Positions 1 through 8,734 of a stretch of 64,000 nt of DNA are shown here, one piece after another (the first letter of the stretch is position 1; the number at the start of each line of letters is the position of its first letter). The DNA comes from Ga0077555 sp964500805. GTDB lineage: Bacteria > Pseudomonadota > Alphaproteobacteria > Rhizobiales > Hyphomicrobiaceae. A model generated the notes under the pieces. That model was given only the letters and a program-made list of their open reading frames with translations. It had not been told where the DNA came from and searched no databases. The DNA lies in NCBI GenBank assembly GCA_964500805.1, contig CAZCQH010000026.1, forward strand, positions 7,747 to 71,746. Direction: 5' to 3'. A program made the position numbers and the translations under genes.

Positions 1-695
1 GCGAAAACCTCGGCGTTGTCCTCCGGCTTGTAGCCGAGCGAGGCGGCGTGGCTGTTGTCGTACCAGGAGCGCGTGTTGTTGGAGACGCCGTACATCGTCT
101 CGTAGACGAGGCCCGGCTGCTCGAGGCCGATGCGGATGAGCTTCACCAGATCGCGCGGCGACACCATGATGGAGAGGCGGCGCCGGTCGATGGGCTCCTC
201 GTTGACGTTGCCGATCCGCAACGAAGTGACGCCAATGCCGTGCTTATAGGCATAGAGCGCGCCCAGCCCTTCGCCGAAATGCTTGGAGAGGCCGTAGCGG
301 CTGTCGGGGCGCGTCGTGACGTCGGTCGCGATCGTGGTGGTGCGCGGGTAGAACCCGACGGCGTGGTTGGACGAGGCGAAGATGATGCGCTTGACACCTG
401 CCTTGCGCGCCGCTTCGAACACATTGTAGCAGCCGACGATGTTGGCATTGAGGATCCGCTCCCAGGTCGACTCGCCCGAGATCCCGCCGAGATGCACGAT
501 CCCCTCGACGCCCTCACAGAGCTTGTCCATTGCGGCCGCATCGGCGATATCGGCCTGAACGAACTTTTCCGACGGCGTCGGATTGGCGATCGGCTTCAAG
601 TCGGACCACAGGATGTCCGGGTAGATCGGCGGCAGCAACCGGCGAAGGTGGGTTCCAATTCCGCCGGCGGCGCCAGTAACGAGCACGCGTTTCAT
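1..695 (-). CDS. udh: NAD-dependent epimerase/dehydratase, uronate dehydrogenase-like (partial, 3' end outside window)
   Basis: The frame opens at ATG 695-693 and runs off the left edge, so the C-terminus is missing. The start MKRVLVTGAAGGIGTHL carries the Gly-rich Rossmann motif of short-chain and extended NAD-dependent dehydrogenases. Later come VHLGGIS, FASSNHAVGFYP and a YGLSK catalytic Tyr-x3-Lys, and near the edge WYDNSH and LGYKPEDNAEVF. This series closely matches bacterial uronate dehydrogenase, which oxidises glucuronate or galacturonate to the aldaro-lactone. Family membership is firm. The substrate is inferred from remembered family motifs, and another sugar dehydrogenase is possible. 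It is divergent from the TerC gene. Confidence 0.72.
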   Translation of the reverse strand, partial: MKRVLVTGAAGGIGTHLRRLLPPIYPDILWSDLKPIANPTPSEKFVQADIADAAAMDKLCEGVEGIVHLGGISGESTWERILNANIVGCYNVFEAARKAGVKRIIFASSNHAVGFYPRTTTIATDVTTRPDSRYGLSKHFGEGLGALYAYKHGIGVTSLRIGNVNEEPIDRRRLSIMVSPRDLVKLIRIGLEQPGLVYETMYGVSNNTRSWYDNSHAASLGYKPEDNAEVF

Positions 696-863
696 GGGAT
701 GCAGATCCTGATTGCAGAGGGGCAATTGGAGCTAGTGTTGCGCACTTTGGGCAATCGGTGAAGAGTTCGCTCGAGATCGGTTCTGTCGATGGCAATCGGA
801 TCGGGCTTGGGTCGCGATCTGGTTGCGTCTATCTCGCAGCAGTTGCTCGATCGAGGGAAGCCC

Positions 864-1595
864 ATGGATAGCCTGATGACACTGGCCGCCGATCCGGCGG
901 TCTGGATCGCGTTGCTGACACTGATCGCCATGGAGGTCGTGCTCGGTATCGACAACCTCATCTTCATAGCGATCCTGACCAATCGCCTGCCGGTGCATCA
1001 GCGGGAGAAAGCGAGGCGCATCGGTATCGGCGCGGCGCTCATTCTGCGGCTGCTGCTGCTCGGCACCATCGCGACGATCGTGAAGCTCACGGCGCCCGTG
1101 TTCACGGTTTTCGGGCAGGGATTTTCTTGGCGCGACATGATCCTGATTGCGGGCGGCTTGTTCCTCGTCTGGAAAGCGACAAAGGAGATTCACCACCGGG
1201 TCGATCCGCACGCCGGACCCGACATGTTCGAGTCGGGCAAGGGCACGCTGGGTTTCAGTGCCGCGATCGGGCAGATCCTGCTGCTGGATCTCGTATTCTC
1301 GGTCGACAGCATCATCACCGCGGTCGGTATGACGCCGCACATTCCGGTTATGGTGATCGCCGTAGTGGTGACGGTCATCGTGATGCTGGTCGCGGCAACG
1401 CCGCTCGCCAATTTCGTCAACTCCAATCCGACGATCGTGATGCTGGCGCTCGCGTTCCTGCTGATGATCGGCATGGTGCTGATTGCGGAAGGCTTCGGAG
1501 CCCATGTGCCGAAGAGCTACATCTACGCGGCAATGCTGTTCTCTGCATTCGTCGAAGCGCTCAACATGCTGTCGCGGCGACGGGCCGCTTCGTAG
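864..1595 (+). CDS. TerC family integral membrane protein
   Basis: A 243-aa protein with about seven hydrophobic segments. It shows the TerC hallmarks MEVVLGIDNLIFIAIL near residue 20 and LVFSVDSIITAVGMT near residue 145, whose acidic residues lie in membrane segments and are thought to bind metal or protons. I chose ATG 864 over the in-frame ATG 789 because GAGGGAAG stands just upstream and the family fold starts there. TerC proteins are tied to tellurite resistance, metal (Mn) export and membrane stress, but the exact substrate here is unknown. It is a single gene with no operon partner on its strand. Confidence 0.88.
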   Translation: MDSLMTLAADPAVWIALLTLIAMEVVLGIDNLIFIAILTNRLPVHQREKARRIGIGAALILRLLLLGTIATIVKLTAPVFTVFGQGFSWRDMILIAGGLFLVWKATKEIHHRVDPHAGPDMFESGKGTLGFSAAIGQILLLDLVFSVDSIITAVGMTPHIPVMVIAVVVTVIVMLVAATPLANFVNSNPTIVMLALAFLLMIGMVLIAEGFGAHVPKSYIYAAMLFSAFVEALNMLSRRRAAS

Positions 1596-1760
1596 GTCGG
1601 AGTGAGCGGGCCACCTGTTCTTGCAGTGAAGCACGGCGCCGATTCCCGCGAAGTCCGACTGCCACATGCACCGCGAGGAAGCTGTCGGACCTCGCCGGAA
1701 CGAAAGCTCTGCCATCTCGCGAGGGAAGGGGCCGGCTCACTCCGAGCGACGTTCGCTTCT

Positions 1761-4346
1761 TTACTCGGACCTGAGATAGGGCACGGGCGGAGCCCGTAAG
1801 ATCCGCCACGTGTTGAGGCCACCGAGCAGCAGAATAAGCGCGGTGGCGAGTCCGAGCGATAGCGCGACGGCGGACCATGAGAATGCGAACGGTACGTCCA
1901 TGATGCGTGTGACCGTCGCCCAAGCCGCGATGCTGCCGAGGAGCGTGGCAATACCGGCGGCGGTCGCGGCTAGGATCAGATACTCGGCGGCATGGGTCGC
2001 CAGAATGCGGCGGCGGGTGGCGCCCAGCACCTTCACGATCACGGCCTGCTTGGTGCGGCGTCGCTGAGCGGTGGCGAGCGCGCCGGCAAGGACCAATGCT
2101 CCCGCGGCAAGCGTCACGCTCGCGGCTGTCCTCACCGCGGTCATGATGCGCTTGAACACCGCGTCGAACGAGTTGAGCGCGTCCTTCACGCGGATTGCTG
2201 TAACGGCGGGGTAGGCCTTGCCGATCTGGCGGGCGACGGATGCTTCGGCCGCAATCGGCGTGCTCTTCGGCAGTGAGATCGTTGCGAGCAGGTTGTGCGG
2301 CGCGCCGCGCAGCGTGTTCGGCGAGAACACCACGACGAAATTGATCGAAAGGCTCTCCCACTTCACTTCGCGCAAGTTGGCAATCTTCGCTGTGATGTTT
2401 CGTCCGAGCACGTTGACGGTCATGGTGTCGCCGATCTTCAAACCGAGCAGCCGCGCCAGATCGGCTTCGAACGAGACGAGCGGCTCGCCGTCGTATCCCT
2501 TTGGCCACCAGTCGCCCGCAACCAGGCGCGAGCCTTCCGGAATGTCGTCGGAGAACGTGAGCCCGCGGTCGCCGCGCAGCACCCATTGCGCTTGCGGCGG
2601 CGGATTGAGCTCCTCTGACGGCTTGCCGTTCAGACGCACGATGCGCCCCCGCAGCATGGGTGCGGAGCTGACCGCCGCCTCCGGGACCTCCTGAGTGACG
2701 GTCCTGGCGAAGCCGTCGAGATCCCCCGAGGGAAGATCGAGCACGAAGAAGTTCGGCGAGTTCTTCGGCATGCGGTCGCGCAGCTCGTCGACGATCGAGT
2801 GATCGACGAGCGCAACGGCAACGAGCAGCGACAGTCCCGAGCCGAGCGAGAGTATGACGGATCGCGTGAGACCGTCCGGCGCGCCAATGCTGGACAGCGC
2901 AAGGGCCAACTCGGGGCGGCGGGGGCGCGGCATGCGTCGGACGAGCCAGATGAGCCCCGTACCAAGCAACAGAAAGATGGCGAAAATGCCAGCAATGCCG
3001 GCGCAGAAATAGAAGGCGAGGCGGGCGGAGTCCGACGTCGCGGCAGCAAGCGCCAGGAGCGCAGCGCCTGCTGCACCAATTGCCGCGAGAACGGCTCGGC
3101 CGGGCCAGGTGCGTTGTGGTGCGACGTCGTCGCGAAACAGCACCGCTGCGCGAATCTCGCCGGCCCTGCCCAGTGGCCACAGCGTGAACAGGAGAGCCAC
3201 CAGGACGCCGTAGATGGTCGCGATGGCGAGGCTCCAGGGCCGAACGGTGAGCTCGGCGCGGATTGGAAGCGCATCGCCGATCGCACTCGTCAGAATGACG
3301 GGAATGAGCATCCCGATGACGAGCCCAAGGGCAATTCCCAGCGCGGCAATCAGCATCACCTGGATCAGATGCAGCGCGAAAATCTGCCGGCTCGTGGCGC
3401 CAACGCTTTTGAGGGTGGCGATCACCTTGCGGCGGCGGTCGATGAATGCAGCAACCGCATTCGCTACGCCGACCCCGCCAATCAGCAGCGCCGTGAGGCC
3501 GATGAGCGTGAGAAACTGGCGCAGCCGGTCCAGGGTTCGGGTTACCTGTGGCGAGGGATCGCGACGGTCGGCAATTGTGAAACCGGCATCGGGCAGTTCT
3601 TTCTCCACGGCCGCGCGGAAGCCGAGCAGGCGCGACAGTGCGCCGCCGTCGGCAAGCTTAAGGGCGTACCGCCAACGAACAAGCGCTCCCGGCTCGATGA
3701 GGCCAGTCGCATCCAGTGTCGGGATGGAGACGATGAGGCGGGGACCGAAGGTGAGGCGATCGGAAATCTTGTCCGGCTCCGCGGCGATGACAGCGCGCAC
3801 CTCGACCTCGCGCTTGCCCACATTGATGCGATCACCGAGCTTCACCTGCAGCCGCTCGAGCAGGATTTCATCGACAACGGCACCGTCGTTGGCGAGCGCC
3901 GTGGCGGTCGGCATGGCGGGAGACAGGATCAGCTCGCCAGCGAGCGGATAGGCACTGTCGACGCCCTTGAGCTCGACCAGCACTTGCTCGGCGCCGTCCG
4001 AGCGCCGCGCCATGGCGCGCAATGTTGCCGTCTCGGAGACGCGGCCTCGTTGCGCCATCCAGGCGAGCTCGGCGGGTTCGGCGCGCCTGTGCGGCCGGGC
4101 GATGGCGACGTCACCGCCGAGCAGGATCTCGCCTTGTCTCTCGAAGCCGGCGCGCAAAGCATCTGAAAGCGCACCGACGCCGGCAATGACGGCAACACCG
4201 AGCGCTACGCAGGCGACGAAGACGCCGAAACCGCGAATGCCGCCGCGCAGCTCTCTGATCGCCAATGCAAGAAGGGCACAGTTGAGCCCCAGGCGCGGGA
4301 GGATTCCAGCCATCGCAGGTGAAGACGTGCCGTGGGTCGTGGTCAT
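1761..4346 (-). CDS. FtsX/YbbP-type ABC transporter permease
   Basis: An 861-aa permease with an N-terminal membrane segment, a large periplasmic domain, and FtsX-type membrane blocks at roughly residues 260-500 and 725-860. The second block includes LVLAGALATAQRRRTKQAVIVKVLGATRR, the usual FtsX signature. ATG 4346 overlaps the stop of the ATPase gene upstream as ATGA, which fixes the start and implies translational coupling. Size and layout match E. coli YbbP, the permease of the YbbA-YbbP transporter that neighbours tesA there. The exported substrate is unknown; release of a lipid or lipoprotein from the inner membrane is an inference from the MacB/Lol relatives. Confidence 0.87.
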   Translation of the reverse strand: MTTTHGTSSPAMAGILPRLGLNCALLALAIRELRGGIRGFGVFVACVALGVAVIAGVGALSDALRAGFERQGEILLGGDVAIARPHRRAEPAELAWMAQRGRVSETATLRAMARRSDGAEQVLVELKGVDSAYPLAGELILSPAMPTATALANDGAVVDEILLERLQVKLGDRINVGKREVEVRAVIAAEPDKISDRLTFGPRLIVSIPTLDATGLIEPGALVRWRYALKLADGGALSRLLGFRAAVEKELPDAGFTIADRRDPSPQVTRTLDRLRQFLTLIGLTALLIGGVGVANAVAAFIDRRRKVIATLKSVGATSRQIFALHLIQVMLIAALGIALGLVIGMLIPVILTSAIGDALPIRAELTVRPWSLAIATIYGVLVALLFTLWPLGRAGEIRAAVLFRDDVAPQRTWPGRAVLAAIGAAGAALLALAAATSDSARLAFYFCAGIAGIFAIFLLLGTGLIWLVRRMPRPRRPELALALSSIGAPDGLTRSVILSLGSGLSLLVAVALVDHSIVDELRDRMPKNSPNFFVLDLPSGDLDGFARTVTQEVPEAAVSSAPMLRGRIVRLNGKPSEELNPPPQAQWVLRGDRGLTFSDDIPEGSRLVAGDWWPKGYDGEPLVSFEADLARLLGLKIGDTMTVNVLGRNITAKIANLREVKWESLSINFVVVFSPNTLRGAPHNLLATISLPKSTPIAAEASVARQIGKAYPAVTAIRVKDALNSFDAVFKRIMTAVRTAASVTLAAGALVLAGALATAQRRRTKQAVIVKVLGATRRRILATHAAEYLILAATAAGIATLLGSIAAWATVTRIMDVPFAFSWSAVALSLGLATALILLLGGLNTWRILRAPPVPYLRSE

Positions 4347-5068
4347 GCGAGCGCACCAGCCGCGCTCGCGCGTTGCGAGGTGGTGCCACCGCGCGTATCG
4401 GCGACGATCTTGCCGTCGGCCATGCGGATCAAGCGTTGGCACCGCAAGGCGAGCGAATCTTCGTGCGTCACGAGGATCAGTGTTGCTTTGAGGCGTGCGC
4501 GCAGGCCAAACAGCAGATCGACAATGGCGCGGCCCGTCGTGCCGTCCAGATTGCCGGTCGGCTCGTCGGCAAGGATCAATCGTGGCTCAGGCACAAGCGC
4601 GCGGGCCAGCGCCACGCGCTGCTGCTCGCCACCCGAGAGCTGGGCTGGAAAATGGTCGAGGCGGGCCCCAAGACCGACTTCCTGCAGGAGCTTGGTTGCA
4701 GCGGCACGGGCACGCGGCTCCCCGGCGAGCTCCAGCGGCAGAGCAACATTCTCGAGTGCGGTCATGGTCGGAACCAGATGAAATGATTGAAACACGATGC
4801 CGATAGTGCCGCCTCGTGCTGCAGCAAGCTGATCCTCGTCGAGCATGTTGAAATCGTGGCCCGTCACCACGACGCGGCCCGATGTGGCTCGTTCGAGCCC
4901 GGCCATTACCATCAGCAGCGACGTCTTGCCGGAGCCGCTCGGGCCGACGATCGCGACTGACTGATCCTCCTCCACGCTGAGATCAATCGAGCGGAGAACC
5001 TCGACATCGCCGGCCCGGCTTCTCAGCGTCAGGTTGACTTTGTCGAGACTGATCAACGAATCTGGCAC
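4343..5068 (-). CDS. ybbA: ABC transporter ATP-binding protein, YbbA/LolD type
   Basis: A 241-aa ATPase with Walker A GPSGSGKT, a Q-loop in GIVFQSFHLVPTMTA, signature LSGGEQQR, Walker B LILADEPTGNLD and a switch His in LVTHE. The Q-loop wording is that of the LolD/MacB/YbbA group. I place the start at GTG 5068 because AAGGA lies about 8 nt upstream; the longer frame to 5215 adds 49 residues with no family similarity. Its stop overlaps the permease start by ATGA. It is divergent from the TesA-like gene, reproducing the tesA-ybbA-ybbP neighbourhood known from E. coli. Confidence 0.88.
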   Translation of the reverse strand: MPDSLISLDKVNLTLRSRAGDVEVLRSIDLSVEEDQSVAIVGPSGSGKTSLLMVMAGLERATSGRVVVTGHDFNMLDEDQLAAARGGTIGIVFQSFHLVPTMTALENVALPLELAGEPRARAAATKLLQEVGLGARLDHFPAQLSGGEQQRVALARALVPEPRLILADEPTGNLDGTTGRAIVDLLFGLRARLKATLILVTHEDSLALRCQRLIRMADGKIVADTRGGTTSQRASAAGALA

Positions 5069-5193
5069 ATTGATCCTTTCCGGACAGCACCTGGACTTTG
5101 GCGCGCCGCGTGTCCCGGTTGCAAGGGATTGTGGCACTCCGACCGAAGATCCATATGACGCCTCAAAGCCAATAGATCCCAACAGGGTCAGAG

Positions 5194-5895
5194 ATGATGA
5201 TGCGGGTAACCTCACTCCGCCAGATGGTGCTCATGCTGCTCCTCGTCAACAGCGTCCTTGCCGCATCGGCAGGGGTGGCGGGGCTCGCTCGGGCGGCCGG
5301 GCCCGAGCGCACGATCCGAATCGTTGCATTCGGCGACAGCCTGACCGCGGGTTATGGACTGAAGCCGGGCGAGGCGTTTCCGGCGCAACTCGAGCGTCGG
5401 CTGAAGGCCAAGGGCTATCAGGTCGAGGTCGCCAATGCGGGCGTTTCCGGTGATACGACGGCAGGCGGTCTGGCGCGGCTCGACTGGGTGGTTCCGAACG
5501 GCACCGACGCCGTGATCGTGGAGCTTGGCGCCAATGATGCGTTGCGTGGCTATCCTCCGTCCGAGGCAAAAAAGAATCTGGATCAGATCGTTGCGCGGCT
5601 CAAAGGGCGCGGGATCGATGTGCTTGTCGCCGGTATGCGTGCGCCGAGCAATCTCGGCGCCGAGTATCAGCGCGCGTTCGATCCGATCTTCAGAGAGGTT
5701 GCGGAACGGAACGACGTGCTGCTCTACCCGTTTTTTCTCGCGGGCGTGGCGCTTGATCGGAAACTCATTCTTCCGGATGGACTGCACCCCAACGCCGACG
5801 GCGTGAACGTCATCGCCGACAAGATCATGCCGACGGTGGAGGAATTGATCGCGCGTGTGAAAACACGGCTCGCGAAAGTGTCGCCCCGCGGCTGA
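5194..5895 (+). CDS. tesA: Exported SGNH/GDSL arylesterase-thioesterase (TesA type)
   Basis: A 233-aa protein with a signal peptide (hydrophobic residues about 9-30, ending near ARAAG), so it probably acts in the periplasm. The four SGNH blocks are visible: GDSLTAGYG (catalytic Ser), NAGVSGDTT, ELGANDALRG and DGLHPNADG (catalytic Asp and His). This is the TesA/arylesterase group, which hydrolyses short acyl esters and acyl thioesters. It is divergently transcribed from the ybbA-ybbP pair, a conserved pairing. Possible starts are the ATGs at 5194 and 5197. Confidence 0.9.
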   Translation: MMMRVTSLRQMVLMLLLVNSVLAASAGVAGLARAAGPERTIRIVAFGDSLTAGYGLKPGEAFPAQLERRLKAKGYQVEVANAGVSGDTTAGGLARLDWVVPNGTDAVIVELGANDALRGYPPSEAKKNLDQIVARLKGRGIDVLVAGMRAPSNLGAEYQRAFDPIFREVAERNDVLLYPFFLAGVALDRKLILPDGLHPNADGVNVIADKIMPTVEELIARVKTRLAKVSPRG

Positions 5896-5960
5896 TGCGT
5901 GTCTCGGCGGCGCATGCGCGTCATCCATATCGCCGTTGTCGTCCGATGCAGGAGGCCACC

Positions 5961-6515
5961 ATGATCAGATTATTCGCCGGCCTCGAAATACCTCAAGCGC
6001 ATCGCATGCGCCTCGCCTTCCTCAAGGGACCGCTGCCGGGCGCCAAGTGGGTCGAGCCCGAGGATATGCACATAACGCTGCGCTTCGCGGGCGATATCGA
6101 CAATCGCGCGGCGTCGGAGTTCGCGGAGTTTCTCGCCGGGATCGAGATCGATCCCTTCGAGGTGCGGATCGCCGAGCTCGGCGCGTTCGGGGGCCGCGAG
6201 CCGCGCGTACTCTGGGCCGGTGTCGACGGCGGCGAGTCGCTCGGCCAGTTGCAGCGTGCGACTGAGCGGGCGGCGCGCTCGGCGGGGCTTGCGCCCGAGA
6301 CGCAAAGCTACAAGCCGCATGTCACTCTGGCGCGCTTGCGGGGCGCGTCAGTGCACGAATTGGCGCGTTTCATGAGTGCGCGCCCGCTGCTCGACTTGCC
6401 GCCGTTCACCGTCGAAAGGTTTGTTCTGTTCTCGTCGAAACCGAAGTCAGGCGGCGGGCCTTATGTCATCGAAGAGGCCTATCCCGTGGGCGACGAAAGA
6501 CGCTACGGCGATTGA
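5961..6515 (+). CDS. thpR: RNA 2',3'-cyclic phosphodiesterase (2H family)
   Basis: A 184-aa protein of the LigT/ThpR family. It starts MIRLFAGLEIP and carries the two signature HxTx motifs, HITLRF near residue 38 and HVTLARL near residue 120, which supply the paired catalytic histidines. The enzyme opens 2',3'-cyclic phosphates on RNA ends. ATG 5961 follows a GGAGG with correct spacing; the longer frame from 5895 has no ribosome site. It ends 16 bp from the convergent secB gene. Confidence 0.9.
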   Translation: MIRLFAGLEIPQAHRMRLAFLKGPLPGAKWVEPEDMHITLRFAGDIDNRAASEFAEFLAGIEIDPFEVRIAELGAFGGREPRVLWAGVDGGESLGQLQRATERAARSAGLAPETQSYKPHVTLARLRGASVHELARFMSARPLLDLPPFTVERFVLFSSKPKSGGGPYVIEEAYPVGDERRYGD

Positions 6516-6531
6516 GGGAACCTTGTCGCCC

Positions 6532-7011
6532 TTACGACGGCTTTCCGCTCGGTGGGCTGCCGGCGGCGGCCTGCCGTTTCTGGAAATAGAGAGAGGCGAA
6601 ATCGACTGGATCGAGCATCAAAGGCGGGAAGCCCCCCTCGCGCGTGAGGTCCGCCACGATGCGGCGCAGGAAGGGGAACAGCAGCGCCGGGCAATTCACA
6701 TTGAGCATGATATCGAGCGTATCCGGCGGTGCGCCCTTGATCTCGAAAATGCCCGAGTAGATCATTTCGATTTCATAGATGGCAGTGTCGCCGCTCGCGG
6801 CCTTGGCTGAGAAGGTGATCGCCGACTCATAGAGGTTCGGGGCCACTTGCCCGGGCTGAACGTTCATTTCGATGTTGAGCGCTGGGTTCGCCGGCGGCGT
6901 CTGCATGAATGTCACGACGTTCGGGCTCTCGAACGAGAGGTCCTTCACGAACTGGCCGGCGACCCGAACCTGGATCTGCGGTGCTGCTGCGGGCGTTTGC
7001 GGCTCAGCCAT
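6532..7011 (-). CDS. secB: Protein-export chaperone SecB
   Basis: A 159-aa protein matching SecB throughout: VAGQFVKDLSFESPN near the N-terminus, an IEMNVQ strand, and CPALLFPFLRRIVADLTREGGFPPLML, the strongly conserved helix and loop. SecB is a cytosolic tetramer that keeps preproteins unfolded and hands them to SecA. It lies beside fxsA and the Tim44-like gene, the usual alphaproteobacterial order. No operon partner is seen on its strand downstream. Confidence 0.95.
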   Translation of the reverse strand: MAEPQTPAAAPQIQVRVAGQFVKDLSFESPNVVTFMQTPPANPALNIEMNVQPGQVAPNLYESAITFSAKAASGDTAIYEIEMIYSGIFEIKGAPPDTLDIMLNVNCPALLFPFLRRIVADLTREGGFPPLMLDPVDFASLYFQKRQAAAGSPPSGKPS

Positions 7012-7116
7012 GAATGTTCCCTCGTCACATGGATCGATGCAGGTGTGGTAGGGACCTGCCTACCTCATTGCGCAAAAGGGTGCCAACGCCGCCGTTGTCG
7101 CGTGCTGCGGGCGCAA

Positions 7117-7680
7117 TCAGCTTCCGGAGGAGTTGCCCGACCGGCGCGAGTCTCTGTCAACCGTTCGCTCGTCGAGCCGGCGGAACTCACCCTCGATGAC
7201 AGGGCCATCTTCAGGCTCGCCACCGCCGCCGCGTCCCTCGCTCGGGCGTGATGGCTCGCCCGGATGCGGTCGGTTCCCGCCTTGAGCCGTTCGGCTGGTT
7301 CGGATCTCGACATCGAAATCGGCCATGCCAAAAAACTGCTTTGCAGCCCACCGGGCCAACAGTCGGCGCGCTGGTGGGATCAGCAGGATCAGGCCGAGGC
7401 CGTCTGCGATAAATCCTGGCGTGATCAGCAGGAAGCCAGCAGTCCACAGCAGCGCGCCATCGAACATGGTGGCAATTGGGGTTTCGCCGCGCTGAATCGC
7501 TTCCTGCATGCGGAACGGAGCGTTAAAGCCTTGATTGGCAATCACCGCGCTTCCAAGGATTGCGGTCGCGAGCACCAGACCGAGCGTCCACCAGAGCCCC
7601 AGCCACTGGCCAACCTTCACCAGGACGCCGATCTCCAAGAGCGGCACCGACAGGAGAACGAGAAGGATGGCCAATCGCAT
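7117..7680 (-). CDS. fxsA: FxsA family membrane protein
   Basis: A 187-aa inner-membrane protein with the FxsA core: two N-terminal membrane helices (LLEIGVLVKVGQWLGLWWTL), the FRMQEAIQRGE cytosolic loop, and a third and fourth helix with LLITPGFIADGLGLILLIPP. In E. coli, FxsA overproduction relieves F-plasmid exclusion of phage T7, but the normal role is unknown. The C-terminal 60 residues are polar and low in complexity, as in many alphaproteobacterial homologues. It is divergent from the Tim44-like gene. Confidence 0.9.
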   Translation of the reverse strand: MRLAILLVLLSVPLLEIGVLVKVGQWLGLWWTLGLVLATAILGSAVIANQGFNAPFRMQEAIQRGETPIATMFDGALLWTAGFLLITPGFIADGLGLILLIPPARRLLARWAAKQFFGMADFDVEIRTSRTAQGGNRPHPGEPSRPSEGRGGGGEPEDGPVIEGEFRRLDERTVDRDSRRSGNSSGS

Positions 7681-7940
7681 CGCACTGTGCCTTGAGACCC
7701 CAGCCCGGATCGCGGAGACCTTGCGGCTCGCGCCAGCGATTGTCCAGCGGCTTGGCTTGCCTGCGGGTATGCCTTAAGTTGGCCATCGAGCTATCGATTT
7801 GCTCGAGATTGTGCAGGGGTTGATCGCGTTGCGGGAAACTACCTGCAACCTGGGCGTTTAGAGACTGGTGGCGCTGGATTTCCTGGTCGGCGCCGCCTAC
7901 ATCAATCGATAGGCCAGGTCACTCGGAAAGCGGCAACCGC

Positions 7941-8681
7941 ATGGACGGCAAAATCGACGTTTTCACCCTTATCTTTCTCGTCCTAGCGCTGGTCATCTTC
8001 TTCAAGCTGAGAAGCGTCCTAGGCCGGCGCACGGAAGACGACGAGACTCGCCGCGAGCGCTACCGGGAGCAGGCTCGCGCAGCCTCGGCCGAGGCGCGGG
8101 ACAAGGTTGTCGCCATGCCGCGTCGTGACCGACCGGCGCAGGAGCAGCCGGCTGAGCCGCAGGTCGCAGTTCAGGCCAACGCACCCGATATGGAGCAGCG
8201 CATCCGCGCGTTCGCCGCCGGCAATGAGGGGATTGCCACCGGCCTTCTGGCTATTCACAGCGTGGACCGCAGCTTCGATCCCGAGAGCTTTATGCGCGGC
8301 GCCAAACAAGCCTACGAGATGATCGTCACAGCATTCGCGGAAGGCAACCGCAAGACGCTGCGCAACCTGCTGTCACGCGAAGTGTTCGATGGCTTTGCGG
8401 CGGCCATCACCGAGCGCGAAGCTCGTGAGGAGCAGGTGGACCAGAGCTTCGTTGGCATAAACAAGGCGGACATCGTCGAGGCAGAGTGCAAGCGCGGGAC
8501 AGCACAGATCAGCGTCAAATTCGTAAGCGAGCTGATTTCGGCCACCCGCGACAAGGCTGGCACGGTGCTGGCCGGCGACCCGAAGCGGATCAAGGAAGTC
8601 ATCGACATTTGGACGTTCGCCCGCGAGGCGTCCTCTCGAGATCCTAACTGGAAGCTCGTTGCAACGCAGGCGCCAAGCTGA
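7941..8681 (+). CDS. Tim44-like domain protein (TimA family)
   Basis: A 246-aa protein with one N-terminal membrane helix (FTLIFLVLALVIFFKLRSVL), a charged linker of about 75 residues and a C-terminal Tim44 domain (FMRGAKQAYEMIVTAFAEGNRKTLRNLLS). Alphaproteobacterial members are relatives of the mitochondrial import component Tim44 and are thought to be inner-membrane proteins that bind precursors or lipid. It sits between fxsA and mltA, a conserved position in the order. The intergenic stretch upstream (7681-7940) shows nothing I can name. Confidence 0.9.
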   Translation: MDGKIDVFTLIFLVLALVIFFKLRSVLGRRTEDDETRRERYREQARAASAEARDKVVAMPRRDRPAQEQPAEPQVAVQANAPDMEQRIRAFAAGNEGIATGLLAIHSVDRSFDPESFMRGAKQAYEMIVTAFAEGNRKTLRNLLSREVFDGFAAAITEREAREEQVDQSFVGINKADIVEAECKRGTAQISVKFVSELISATRDKAGTVLAGDPKRIKEVIDIWTFAREASSRDPNWKLVATQAPS

Positions 8682-8734
8682 TCGGACGCCGTGCGCCGGG
8701 GCAAGGGGCGCGCGGGCAAGGGGGAAGGGCGGGC

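Noticed and set aside
732..1715. Open frame of 327 codons on the - strand
   Set aside because: It is antisense to the TerC gene and Arg/His/Asp-rich throughout, with no recognisable motif.
1596..1760. Possible terminator between the convergent TerC and permease genes
   Set aside because: Short CCGAG/CTCGG arms exist but are far apart and no T-run follows on either strand.
2799..4166. Long open frame on the + strand, 455 codons
   Set aside because: It lies wholly opposite the YbbP-type permease, is very rich in Arg, Glu and Gln, and has no family wording; it is an antisense shadow in GC-rich DNA.
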